Assembly (NCBI GenBank): GCA_033717875.1
Contig: JADDKJ010000020.1
Location: 1-56,765 of the forward strand
Reading direction: 5' to 3'
DNA from: SBBG01 sp033717875
GTDB lineage: Bacteria > Pseudomonadota > Gammaproteobacteria > Ga0077554 > Ga007554
DNA: 56,765 bases
Shown: positions 43,136 through 49,552 of the stretch, piece by piece
Position numbering within the stretch: the first letter of the stretch is position 1
Layout of the letters: each line of letters begins with the position of its first letter
The notes under the pieces: model-generated
What the model was told of the DNA's origin: nothing
What the model saw: only the letters and a program-made list of their open reading frames with translations
Database searches by the model: none
Made by a program: the position numbers and the translations under genes

Positions 43136-43174
43136 GCTTACGTTGGTTTTTGGTTCCATTGCTCCCCAAACCCC
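43136..43174 (-). repeat. Right 39-bp inverted repeat of outer transposon
   Basis: Exact reverse complement of 30462-30500; followed by TTGTT (43175-43179). Confidence 0.95.
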
Positions 43175-43240
43175 TTGTTCAACAAGCTTGGCCAGATCGA
43201 CGGAGGCCGGGGCTGGCGACTGCGGATTATTAAGTGGCAC
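43175..43240 (-). pseudogene. Membrane protein gene, 5' part (split by outer transposon)
   Basis: 22 codons from a GTG at 43240 (MPLNNPQSPAPASVDLAKLV then EQ) that continue in frame at 30456 once the transposon and one TTGTT are removed. The GTG is 3 bases after the stop of the RHH gene, so both were one operon. The intact protein would have had about 99 residues and two C-terminal membrane segments. Confidence 0.8.
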
Positions 43241-43243
43241 AAC

Positions 43244-43471
43244 CTACAGGCCAATGATCTCAGAAAGCACCTGGCGGTCTTTGTCCAGAATACCCAGCTT
43301 CTGGCCTTTTTGCTTGGCTTCCACAGCCACCGTGACCAGGGCGATTGCCTTGCGCATAATATCACTCTTGGACGTGCCTTCCTCCTCTGCCAAGGCCTCC
43401 AGTTGGTCATTAACCTTGGGAGAGACATCGAGGCTGAGACGAATGCGGTTGGAACTATTGTCGACGTGCAT
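43244..43471 (-). CDS. Ribbon-helix-helix DNA-binding protein
   Basis: 75 residues. N-terminal NRIRLSLDVSPKVNDQLEAL strand-helix and GTSKSDIMRKAIALVTVAVE helix match RHH proteins of the CopG/Arc group; C-terminal LGILDKDRQVLSEIIGL. Could be an antitoxin or a local repressor. Its partner gene, the split membrane protein, follows directly and is disrupted. Confidence 0.75.
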   Translation of the reverse strand: MHVDNSSNRIRLSLDVSPKVNDQLEALAEEEGTSKSDIMRKAIALVTVAVEAKQKGQKLGILDKDRQVLSEIIGL

Positions 43472-43563
43472 AATGGTGGCCCTTTGCTCTCTGGTGTGTA
43501 TTGCGGCATTACGTATATATTACGGCATTTCTGCGTAAATATTGAGCTATTATGGCGCGGATG

Positions 43564-43933
43564 TCAAACGCCGTCATGGTTGGCGCGAACGCCCATCCCC
43601 TGCCACAGGTCGGGGTTGTCGGGGTAGAGCTTGTTTGTGACCACCTAAAACAAATTCTCGCGGGTGTCGGGCCACCCAAAACGCTTCAGCTGATCGAAAA
43701 TAGAGCGACTGAAGCAGGTTAACTGCGGTTTTGTCGGTGAGTGCGGCAAGGCTGCTGACCGCAAACCCGGATGTAGTCTTGTCCTGGTGCCATAACCCCT
43801 TTTGTTTGGCCTTGTCCACCGCCCTGGTCGTTTCCAGGCGCAGGTCTGGGTTGTTAGGGTAAAACTTGATGGAATCGCCGGCGGGCGCGGCATGGGTGTC
43901 CTCCTTGATGTGCGGTTGCTTGTCTGTGGGCAT
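43564..43933 (-). pseudogene. Frameshifted hypothetical gene
   Basis: The first half reads in one frame from ATG 43933 (MPTDKQPHIKEDTHAAPAGD, IKFYPNNPDLRLETTRAVDK, GFAVSSLAALTDKTAV). The second half is protein-like in another frame (SIFDQLKRFGWPDTRENLF, a TAG, then VVTNKLYPDNPDLWQGMGV). A frameshift near 43715 and the TAG would explain this. K(F/L)YPxNPDL occurs at both ends, so the ancestral protein may have carried a duplicated motif. Overprinted ORFs remain an alternative. Confidence 0.5.
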
Positions 43934-43978
43934 TAGAGCAGCGATTGCGCCAGGCGACCTTTACCCTTTTTAACCCTT

Positions 43979-44066
43979 GGCCCTTTGCGACAGCCCTTTG
44001 GATAGGGCCTTTCCATTAACAGCCCCCTTCCCTTCACAACCGTTTCGGCCCTTTGCGACAGCCCTT
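43979..44066. repeat. 20-bp direct repeat with CCCTTT-rich surroundings
   Basis: GGCCCTTTGCGACAGCCCTT occurs at 43979-43998 and again at 44047-44066, 68 bp apart (start to start). The interval and the 40 bases before it hold several further CCTTT/CCCTT runs. This 188-base gap has no gene. It could be a protein-binding array; not a CRISPR (two copies, long spacer). Confidence 0.75.
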
Positions 44067-44121
44067 ATGCACTTTTCCCGACGGGCGTGATCATGACACT
44101 GTAAACCGCTTTAGACGACAG

Positions 44122-44319
44122 CTATAATCCCCAGCGACGCAAATCGCGGGACGCAAATTCGAAATGGGTGGAACCGCTGATTCGCCACTCCACTTGCCCG
44201 GTGCCGACAAGATCATTCATTTGCTCTGCAATCTTACCTCTGTACCTCTTATTTACCCATCCCGGCAAAGATTTCGATGACCAGTTGCTCACGACTTTCT
44301 CTATCTTAAACTTTGACAT
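44122..44319 (-). CDS. Small basic protein, unknown
   Basis: 65 residues, soluble and basic (FKIEKVVSNWSSKSLPGWVN, KRYRGKIAEQMNDLVGTGQV). Its size and charge suggest nucleic-acid binding; EWRISGSTHFEFASRDLRRW could be the wing of a winged helix. Begins one base before the upstream gene ends, so it is part of the array. Confidence 0.55.
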   Translation of the reverse strand: MSKFKIEKVVSNWSSKSLPGWVNKRYRGKIAEQMNDLVGTGQVEWRISGSTHFEFASRDLRRWGL

Positions 44320-44595
44320 TCAAGAGACCAGACTCCTCACCCGTTTGTGACAACGCTTTTTGCTAGGCTTTTTCATCGCCCCTTGCTTTCGTAATTCATA
44401 AGCGCGTGTCATCACCGTGTGAATCGTTCGTTCCAGCGCAAGACTGATTTGTTCTGGCCCAAAAAGCTCGTAGTTCTCGATCAAATATTTCTGATCTGCC
44501 ACAGTCCAGTGTGTTTTTTGTTTACTATGGAATTCTGGGTGGTAGTTCATGCGACCATACTTGTCGTAGGTAACACCATTGCTGCGCTCTTTCAT
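44320..44595 (-). CDS. Predicted DNA-binding protein (SANT/HTH-like)
   Basis: 91 residues. THWTVADQKYLIENYELFGP and EQISLALERTIHTVMTRAYE resemble the SANT/Myb-like helix-turn-helix of small phage and plasmid DNA-binding proteins, with a Lys/Arg-rich C-terminus (KKPSKKRCHKRVRSLVS). The ATG at 44595 overlaps the upstream stop (ATGA); an ATG at 44601 is also possible. Confidence 0.6.
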   Translation of the reverse strand: MKERSNGVTYDKYGRMNYHPEFHSKQKTHWTVADQKYLIENYELFGPEQISLALERTIHTVMTRAYELRKQGAMKKPSKKRCHKRVRSLVS

Positions 44596-44816
44596 CTGCA
44601 TAGCCCCACATCTGTCATCCCATACACCACCTTCCGGACCATTTGAGTTAACGGAAAACAATTGGTCACAGAAAACCCGATCGTAAGGCTAACAACCAAG
44701 ACAGCTAAAACCAATCCAAATTTCACCATGTTACAGAGCTTTGTGGGTTCGCAGTCATATCCACAGATCTCACACTTCTGCGGCTTCTTATTTTCATTTT
44801 GAGTGTTGCCGTCCAT
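44592..44816 (-). CDS. Small membrane protein with CxxC pair
   Basis: 74 residues. A cytoplasmic or lumenal CEICGYDCEPTKLC segment (four Cys, zinc-knuckle-like) is followed by one membrane helix (MVKFGLVLAVLVVSLTIGFS) and a short tail with two more cysteines. Ribosome-binding sequence GGAAAGG 2 bases before the ATG. Unknown family. Confidence 0.6.
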   Translation of the reverse strand: MDGNTQNENKKPQKCEICGYDCEPTKLCNMVKFGLVLAVLVVSLTIGFSVTNCFPLTQMVRKVVYGMTDVGLCR

Positions 44817-44826
44817 TACCTTTCCG

Positions 44827-45147
44827 CTATGCCGCCACGTCGTAGAACCGTGCCGAATGAACATCGACAACCAACCGATGCACATCAGCATTCGGATAGG
44901 TTGTCATCATCTGCGCGACAGCATCCTTGGTCAATTTGGCTATCCATGTCGTGCGCGTTGCAGTGTGGTTTGGCGACGAGGATCCGAGGCCGAATGTCTG
45001 CGTGGCGCCAGACTGCACATCAGTAACCTCAAAGGTGATTTCGCAGGCATTGAATTCCCTCGTTTGCCTGGCCCTTTGTGCGATCACAAAGGCGACACCA
45101 GCCAACGCTATCGCAACGAGGGAAATGACTATTGACACATTTTCCAT
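44827..45147 (-). CDS. Membrane-anchored protein, unknown
   Basis: 106 residues. N-terminal helix (VSIVISLVAIALAGVAFVIA) then a soluble domain with beta pattern (CEITFEVTDVQSGATQTFGL) and VAQMMTTYPNADVHRLVVDV. GGAAAGG site before ATG 45147. Unknown. Confidence 0.6.
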   Translation of the reverse strand: MENVSIVISLVAIALAGVAFVIAQRARQTREFNACEITFEVTDVQSGATQTFGLGSSSPNHTATRTTWIAKLTKDAVAQMMTTYPNADVHRLVVDVHSARFYDVAA

Positions 45148-45164
45148 GGCTGTTTCCTTTCCTA

Positions 45165-45479
45165 TCAAAGTTCAGTAACGTGCGCTGGATCAGTTCCAAC
45201 GCGCCGAACAGCAAGCCATACTTGCAACCGCCCATCTGATTCCCGTTGACCAGCAAGATCGACGCCAAACGGTTTTATGATACCGAAGACACCTGGCGCA
45301 ATATCAAACAACTGCCCGACTTTTGGAGCTTTACCAATGGAATCACGGATCATGGACAGCAGACGCAGCCTATCCCATGATTTTGGCAGCGGGTTTGAAA
45401 ATGGCAGACTGCGCAAATGTTTAAGCGCGTCTTCAATATCAGGCTCCGTAACCACTAATGACTGGTGCGTTTTAAACAT
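45165..45479 (-). CDS. Small soluble protein, unknown
   Basis: 104 residues. DIEDALKHLRSLPFSNPLPK and LSMIRDSIGKAPKVGQLFDI suggest a helical N-terminal half, then a short beta part (VFGIIKPFGVDLAGQRESDG, LQVWLAVRRVG). GGAAAGG site; the ATG at 45479 gives 6-base spacing, another ATG lies one codon upstream. The only clearly soluble larger member of the array. Confidence 0.6.
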   Translation of the reverse strand: MFKTHQSLVVTEPDIEDALKHLRSLPFSNPLPKSWDRLRLLSMIRDSIGKAPKVGQLFDIAPGVFGIIKPFGVDLAGQRESDGRLQVWLAVRRVGTDPAHVTEL

Positions 45480-45497
45480 CATCAACCTTTCCAGTAA

Positions 45498-45989
45498 TTA
45501 TTTAGCTACCGGCATTTCAGTAAATGCTTGTTCGGCCATTAAATAATCATAGCGTGAAATGTAAATTGAATCATTCACTATGGCAACCACAGCCTTGATA
45601 TGCGGGTCATGACTGAATGATGAATGTTCAAGCATGTTAATAAATTCGCGCTCTTTTTCGCTGGCGGGCGCAACACCTACGAACCACGCCGCCAAATAGA
45701 GCAGAAATAAGCTCGCCGCAATGGTGAGACCCGTAAAGAAAAGACGATCAACAGGGCTGCCGCTTCGAGCTATCTTCAAGCGGGTTTCCGAAAGTGTTAT
45801 CCGTTGATCTAGTGACAGTGCTGATTCATTATGTGGCGATGCGATGCTCTCGCGCCATGCACGCTCTTCGGTGCGATAGAGTCTGCGGCAAAATGCCAAC
45901 CAAGCAAATGTTGCGATAAAACTGACGCCAATGGCAGGCAGCATCGAGATGAGCGTTTCTGGAATCGTTTGAATGTGATTAAGTTCCAT
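45498..45989 (-). CDS. Membrane protein with two segments, unknown
   Basis: 163 residues. First membrane helix about 14-32 (MLPAIGVSFIATFAWLAF), a charged cytoplasmic stretch (RRLYRTEERAWRESIASPHN), second helix about 85-105 (LFFTGLTIAASLFLLYLAAW) and a C-terminal extracytoplasmic part with HIKAVVAIVNDSIYISRYDY. GGAAAGG site. Confidence 0.6.
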   Translation of the reverse strand: MELNHIQTIPETLISMLPAIGVSFIATFAWLAFCRRLYRTEERAWRESIASPHNESALSLDQRITLSETRLKIARSGSPVDRLFFTGLTIAASLFLLYLAAWFVGVAPASEKEREFINMLEHSSFSHDPHIKAVVAIVNDSIYISRYDYLMAEQAFTEMPVAK

Positions 45990-46005
45990 GAGATCTACCT
46001 TTCCT

Positions 46006-46215
46006 TTACTTCTTGTACTTCTTGCGCCAAGGGAAAACACTACCGCCACCTAATACGTGAACCATCATGGAAATCGTAAACAACGTCCCACCAATTTTCA
46101 GTTGATTATCAACCGACACACCAAAATCTGAAAAAGGATTAAATGCTGGTATTCCAGTGCCGAAGGCCATGAATACCCCGCCCAGTATCGCAATAATAGT
46201 CTTTGTCGAATCCAT
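46006..46215 (-). CDS. Small membrane protein, unknown
   Basis: 69 residues, two hydrophobic segments (TIIAILGGVFMAFGTGIPAF; IGGTLFTISMMVHVLGGGSV) and a basic C-terminus (PWRKKYKK). GGAAAGG site before ATG 46215. Confidence 0.6.
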   Translation of the reverse strand: MDSTKTIIAILGGVFMAFGTGIPAFNPFSDFGVSVDNQLKIGGTLFTISMMVHVLGGGSVFPWRKKYKK

Positions 46216-46232
46216 TGTTGCCCGCCTTTCCA

Positions 46233-46700
46233 TCAATGAAATAGAATCATCAGGATCGCAAAGCCATAACCGGTGATGGATAGCGCTTTTGACTCAAATG
46301 TCTCTAGGCGACCAAGTGCAACGCCGCGCATCCCGGTCTTGAAGATTTCGGGCCAATCTTCTTTGGTAATGTCGATTCCCCACGCTTTACATCCAGGGTC
46401 ATTTTCAATTCGTCGTATCTCTGCACTAGGCGTAAGGTCGTAAGCATCCAACTGCAAAAGCGCAGGGCCTTGACCGAACTTGTCGCGCGACCGCCAGTGC
46501 GCCATGGCCAGCACAATCAGAAGCGCGAAATTCGACGATGTTGCCATCATTGAAAAGTGTTCTGATAACCCAATAAGTAAAGCTCCAAAGGCGGCGCCGT
46601 ATGCAATCCAAAAACGATATGGCGTGGATGCCTCAATGATGATTGCTTCCAGAATAGTATTAATATTCGCATTTGTGATAATGGGTTTTGCCATCGTCAT
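46233..46700 (-). CDS. Membrane protein, unknown
   Basis: 155 residues. Two N-terminal segments (about 25-70: FWIAYGAAFGALLIGLSEHF, SSNFALLIVLAMAHW), a soluble middle with LLQLDAYDLTPSAEIRRIEN and CKAWGIDITKEDWPEIFKTG, and a C-terminal hydrophobic end (LSITGYGFAILMILFH). The start could be ATG 46700 or 46694; a GTG at 46709 is less likely. Confidence 0.6.
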   Translation of the reverse strand: MTMAKPIITNANINTILEAIIIEASTPYRFWIAYGAAFGALLIGLSEHFSMMATSSNFALLIVLAMAHWRSRDKFGQGPALLQLDAYDLTPSAEIRRIENDPGCKAWGIDITKEDWPEIFKTGMRGVALGRLETFESKALSITGYGFAILMILFH

Positions 46701-46713
46701 ATCTCTCACTTTC

Positions 46714-46926
46714 TTATTCTTTTTCTTTGTCAGTGTCGATGTCTTTCACTAATTCATAAAATCGCTTAAACCGAGACTCCACATCTCCGCTGTACATTGG
46801 TGATGTCTGCGTGGCGGCATAAGCTTGAAACAACCCTAACGCTATTTCTTTATCGGTGAGAGGGGTATCACCTCGCATGAGGCCGCCTGTCTTCGTGATT
46901 CGATTCTCAATTTCAGTATTAAACAT
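46714..46926 (-). CDS. Small acidic soluble protein, unknown
   Basis: 70 residues, no membrane segment. FNTEIENRITKTGGLMRGDT, PLTDKEIALGLFQAYAATQT and a helical KRFYELVKDIDTDKEKE end. GGAAAGG site before ATG 46926. Confidence 0.55.
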   Translation of the reverse strand: MFNTEIENRITKTGGLMRGDTPLTDKEIALGLFQAYAATQTSPMYSGDVESRFKRFYELVKDIDTDKEKE

Positions 46927-46948
46927 TTCTATTCCCTTTCCGATTCGT

Positions 46949-47470
46949 TTACTTAAACCGGCCGTTAGCAGGAACGATAGAACTGTATGCACGACAAGCT
47001 TCCCCATTAGACTCAGATGGTGAATCGCACAACTTCATGATCTCATCTCGCACCTTCTGCACCTCGGTTAGACATTTTTCATCGTTGATGGTGTAAGTGC
47101 GTCCGCGAGAATCCACCTGGGTAGGGCGACAGGATGTCTCCTTGGCGCTCAGAAATCCACTGACGGTTTGAACAGCGATCTGATCCGCCATCTTTTTGTC
47201 GGTCATTCTTGCTGTCGCGCTCGAAACAGGTGATGCTGTAGCTGCCTGAATTTGTTTCAAGACGGATAAACATGTTTGTCCGTTATTGCGGTCAACTGCG
47301 TCTTTGCTCGCCAACAATTCGGCAGCAGCTTGAAATCCCGTGCAGCCCCAAGTGGCCAATCCAGCGGTCAGGGCAGTGATGATAACTTGACCGGCTGGCT
47401 TGTCATTTTGAGCTGCAGCTACCCGCACCCCAAAGCCTGTAAGCACAATCAATAATATTATCGTTTTCAT
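46949..47470 (-). CDS. Exported cysteine-containing protein, unknown
   Basis: 173 residues with signal peptide (1-20, LTGFGVRVAAAQ). The mature protein is helical with about six cysteines (WGCTGF, QTCLSVL, TSCRPTQ, KCLTE, KLCDSP, EACRAY), so three disulfides are possible in the periplasm. GGAAAGG site. Only exported soluble member of the array. Confidence 0.65.
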   Translation of the reverse strand: MKTIILLIVLTGFGVRVAAAQNDKPAGQVIITALTAGLATWGCTGFQAAAELLASKDAVDRNNGQTCLSVLKQIQAATASPVSSATARMTDKKMADQIAVQTVSGFLSAKETSCRPTQVDSRGRTYTINDEKCLTEVQKVRDEIMKLCDSPSESNGEACRAYSSIVPANGRFK

Positions 47471-47483
47471 GTTCGCCTTTCCG

Positions 47484-47759
47484 TTACTCCAAGGCGCTTG
47501 GCGCGCCGAAGAACGACGGTTCAGCGCGTAAAATATACCAAACCCCCAAGATAAAAGAGGCTATCCCACCACAAAAAAAATACCAACGATATACGCTGAT
47601 CACCTGAAAGATATCGTTAAAAAGCTGCCAATTATAGATTGGCGCCCTGGTCGACGGCTCAAAAACCATAAAACTGAATATGAACGTGAGCATGCAAAAA
47701 GAAAAAGAACCAGCTATAACGAGAAGAAACCCGGTACTCCTGAGTTCAGCAGTGTTCAT
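47484..47759 (-). CDS. Small membrane protein, unknown
   Basis: 91 residues, two strong membrane segments (STGFLLVIAGSFSFCMLTFI; VYRWYFFCGGIASFILGVWY) joined by an extracytoplasmic loop. GGAGAG site before the ATG. Confidence 0.6.
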   Translation of the reverse strand: MNTAELRSTGFLLVIAGSFSFCMLTFIFSFMVFEPSTRAPIYNWQLFNDIFQVISVYRWYFFCGGIASFILGVWYILRAEPSFFGAPSALE

Positions 47760-47815
47760 ATGTCTCTCCAGTCATTTATGGTGCACAGCGACGCATTGCT
47801 TTCTCGTTTCCATAG

Positions 47816-48031
47816 TTAGTATTTAGGCTTGCAGTCTTGCCAGCCATACGCAAACCCGAAGAGATTCGCAACAATTAGAAAGGCAGCATGAGCATCTGCT
47901 GTGCTTTTCCATGCATACAATAAACCAACGTCTGACGATTTCATCAGCAACGTTGCCATCACAGTAAAACCGAGGGCCGTAAGTCCAAAAATGGATGCAA
48001 TTAATAGTGATCTAAACAGCCTTATATGCAT
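47816..48031 (-). CDS. Small membrane protein, unknown
   Basis: 71 residues from ATG 48031 (TTG 48040 is an alternative). Two membrane segments (LLIASIFGLTALGFTVMATL; AAFLIVANLFGFAYGW). AGGAA site 9 bases upstream. Confidence 0.55.
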   Translation of the reverse strand: MHIRLFRSLLIASIFGLTALGFTVMATLLMKSSDVGLLYAWKSTADAHAAFLIVANLFGFAYGWQDCKPKY

Positions 48032-48051
48032 GGCGTTCAATTCCTATCAAA

Positions 48052-48273
48052 TTACTTCGACTGATTGCGCCACATCTTGATAGACAACGCAACAGCAATC
48101 ACAAACACATTCCCCAGCAACCCAAACAAAGCAGTACGCAGGTTCAGTGGGGAGCCGGACGTCCAGATCAAGAACATTCCTATAAGCCACGACAACACCA
48201 GGCCATAAGCTACATGGTCGATTCGGCCCGCGAAGGTTTGGATAAGGGACTCCGTAAAATTGAGTGCTTTCAT
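48052..48273 (-). CDS. Small membrane protein, first of the array
   Basis: 73 residues, two to three hydrophobic segments (VAYGLVLSWLIGMFLIW; TALFGLLGNVFVIAVALSI). AAGGTGAG site. Lies just downstream of the palindrome at 48318-48337, which is the probable operator controlling the array. Confidence 0.55.
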   Translation of the reverse strand: MKALNFTESLIQTFAGRIDHVAYGLVLSWLIGMFLIWTSGSPLNLRTALFGLLGNVFVIAVALSIKMWRNQSK

Positions 48274-48317
48274 CTTTACTCACCTTTATGCCAGTTTCAT
48301 TATTCTATGGCTTAAAT

Positions 48318-48337
48318 ATACACGGCGTGGCGTGTAT
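48318..48337. promoter_or_regulatory. Palindromic operator candidate upstream of the small-protein array
   Basis: ATACACG (48318-48324), GCGTGG, CGTGTAT (48331-48337): perfect 7-bp arms. It lies between the KorA/TrfB-like gene end (48339) and the first array gene start (48273), the position expected for an operator bound by that repressor or by the recombinase-like protein. AT-rich sequence on the array side could hold the promoter. Confidence 0.6.
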
Positions 48338-48338
48338 G

Positions 48339-48557
48339 TCAAGCGGATTTTGCATAGGCGGCCAGAATTTCTTTATGTGTTCGCCGGAAGCGCCCCAGGA
48401 CGTTGCTCACCGACTGCGGAGACAGCCCTGTTTCAGCAATAGCCTCCTGGTTCGATTTGCCTTTCACCAGCACCAGAAACGCCGCTGTACGTGGCGGCTC
48501 CTTTGACTGGATCAGCTTGGCAATCAGGTCGAATTGTTTCTTCGTCAGTTCAGCCAT
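48339..48557 (-). CDS. KorA/TrfB-like transcriptional repressor
   Basis: 72 residues. N-terminal LTKKQFDLIAKLIQSKEPPR, then AAFLVLVKGKSNQEAIAETG and LSPQSVSNVLGRFRRTHKEI, which follows the TrfB helix-turn-helix of plasmid KorA proteins. KorA proteins repress replication, partition and transfer genes. Its ATG overlaps the upstream stop by one base (TAATG), coupling it to the recombinase-like gene. Confidence 0.75.
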   Translation of the reverse strand: MAELTKKQFDLIAKLIQSKEPPRTAAFLVLVKGKSNQEAIAETGLSPQSVSNVLGRFRRTHKEILAAYAKSA

Positions 48558-49201
48558 TAAATCACCCCAGCCACCAAGTCGCTCAAGCGTCTTGTGTCAC
48601 CCTGAACAAGGGCTTTTGTAGCCGTCAAACTAGATTGCCCAAGAATCTCGTTTATCGTCCGCAAGTCAACGTGTTTACGATGGAGCTTCACGGCCAGGGT
48701 CCGCCTGGCAGAGCTGGTGTTGCACCCCTCAAGCCCCGCGCCTGCCATGAGCTTGTTCAGGAGGTTTGTGAGGCTTGCGCAGGCCCTATAGGTCTTGCCA
48801 TTGCGCTCAGTTACTCGATAGCTAAAACCCTCGCCACTCTTTGCCAGAAACAAGGGAGAGCACGGATCGAGTTCGCCAACACATCCATCCAATTCCTTTG
48901 TGGCGCGCTCTTCAAGATAGGCATCAATCGCTGCCACGAGCTTCTTATTAACCCACATAAGCGGTCTGGATCGCCCATTGAACGAAATCTCTGTCCTCAC
49001 CTCCGTTTCCTTGCGAGGTTCATTATTGTTATCCAGATAATCGCCCACCTTCAGATCAGCAATTTCTGTAGGCATTAAGCCAGTTCCAAACAGGGTGTAG
49101 ATCAGCGCCACATTGCGCAGCGCATTCGGGCCGCTCGTTACTCTGGTCACTTTGATAAGACGGTCAAGATCTTTGTCCTCAACGATTTGCGGCTTTGACA
49201 T
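48557..49201 (-). CDS. Tyrosine-recombinase-fold protein lacking the catalytic residues
   Basis: 214 residues aligned with the catalytic domain of XerC/phage integrases (ALRNVALIYTLFGTGL, IADLKVGDYL, LTNLLNKLMAGAG, VDLRTINEILGQSSLTATKA). The first Arg is Met43, the HxxRH box is SSARR (only Arg166 remains), the LGH His is Gln189 and the nucleophile Tyr is Leu198. It therefore cannot cut DNA by the known mechanism; a DNA-binding or regulatory role is likely. It lacks the N-terminal core-binding domain. AAGGAA site upstream. Confidence 0.8.
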   Translation of the reverse strand: MSKPQIVEDKDLDRLIKVTRVTSGPNALRNVALIYTLFGTGLMPTEIADLKVGDYLDNNNEPRKETEVRTEISFNGRSRPLMWVNKKLVAAIDAYLEERATKELDGCVGELDPCSPLFLAKSGEGFSYRVTERNGKTYRACASLTNLLNKLMAGAGLEGCNTSSARRTLAVKLHRKHVDLRTINEILGQSSLTATKALVQGDTRRLSDLVAGVI

Positions 49202-49552
49202 TTCATTCCTTAGAATCTGATTTTAGTCACCGCATTAAGCCTACCATATCTGGATGGTGTATAGCATCAATCCAGTAGTATTGCCATCATACGATATCTG
49301 GATAAGCGGCATGGCGTGAAAAACGGCGTTCTAGCCCGCTTGGTTGCTGGACTCAACGGAACCGGCCAGAATTGCCATCCGGCTCACAGCGGCCGCCGCC
49401 CTGGGCAACAGGTATGATTCCACTTAATTATATTACGGGGTAACGTTTACTATGAGGGGATGGAAAAAGATGTTCGCGCCCGCGAAAATCTGCAAGGCCG
49501 GGCTACCGTTCTCACTGAAAGAACGTTGAAGCGGGTTTGGTATCACTCCCCG
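49202..49552. other. Intergenic region with repeated ATATCTGGAT motif
   Basis: 351 bases. ATATCTGGAT occurs at 49246-49255 and 49294-49303, with ATCCAG at 49270-49275 in inverted orientation; these lie just upstream of the recombinase-like gene and may be its operator. The rest (49310-49552) holds only short open frames without family signals and no transposon end. Composition changes here from the low-GC array to the high-GC gene on the right. Confidence 0.55.

Larger units (their letters stand above)
30462..43174. mobile_element. Tn3-family transposon with RHH/PIN pair and merRTP module
   Basis: 12,713 bp as it stands, of which 6455 bp plus a 5-base duplication are the nested transposon. 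Bounded by identical 39-bp inverted repeats beginning GGGGTTTGGGG and ending ACGTAAGC, flanked by TTGTT. Order: tnpR (minus), res region, RHH antitoxin and PIN toxin (plus), tnpA (plus), then GDCCVxC, merP and merT (minus) and merR (plus) beside the right end. Placement of a toxin-antitoxin pair between res and tnpA is known for several Tn3-family groups. Confidence 0.95.

Noticed and set aside
43979..44066. CRISPR-like repeats
   Set aside because: Only two copies with a 48-base spacer that is itself repeat-like, and no cas genes.
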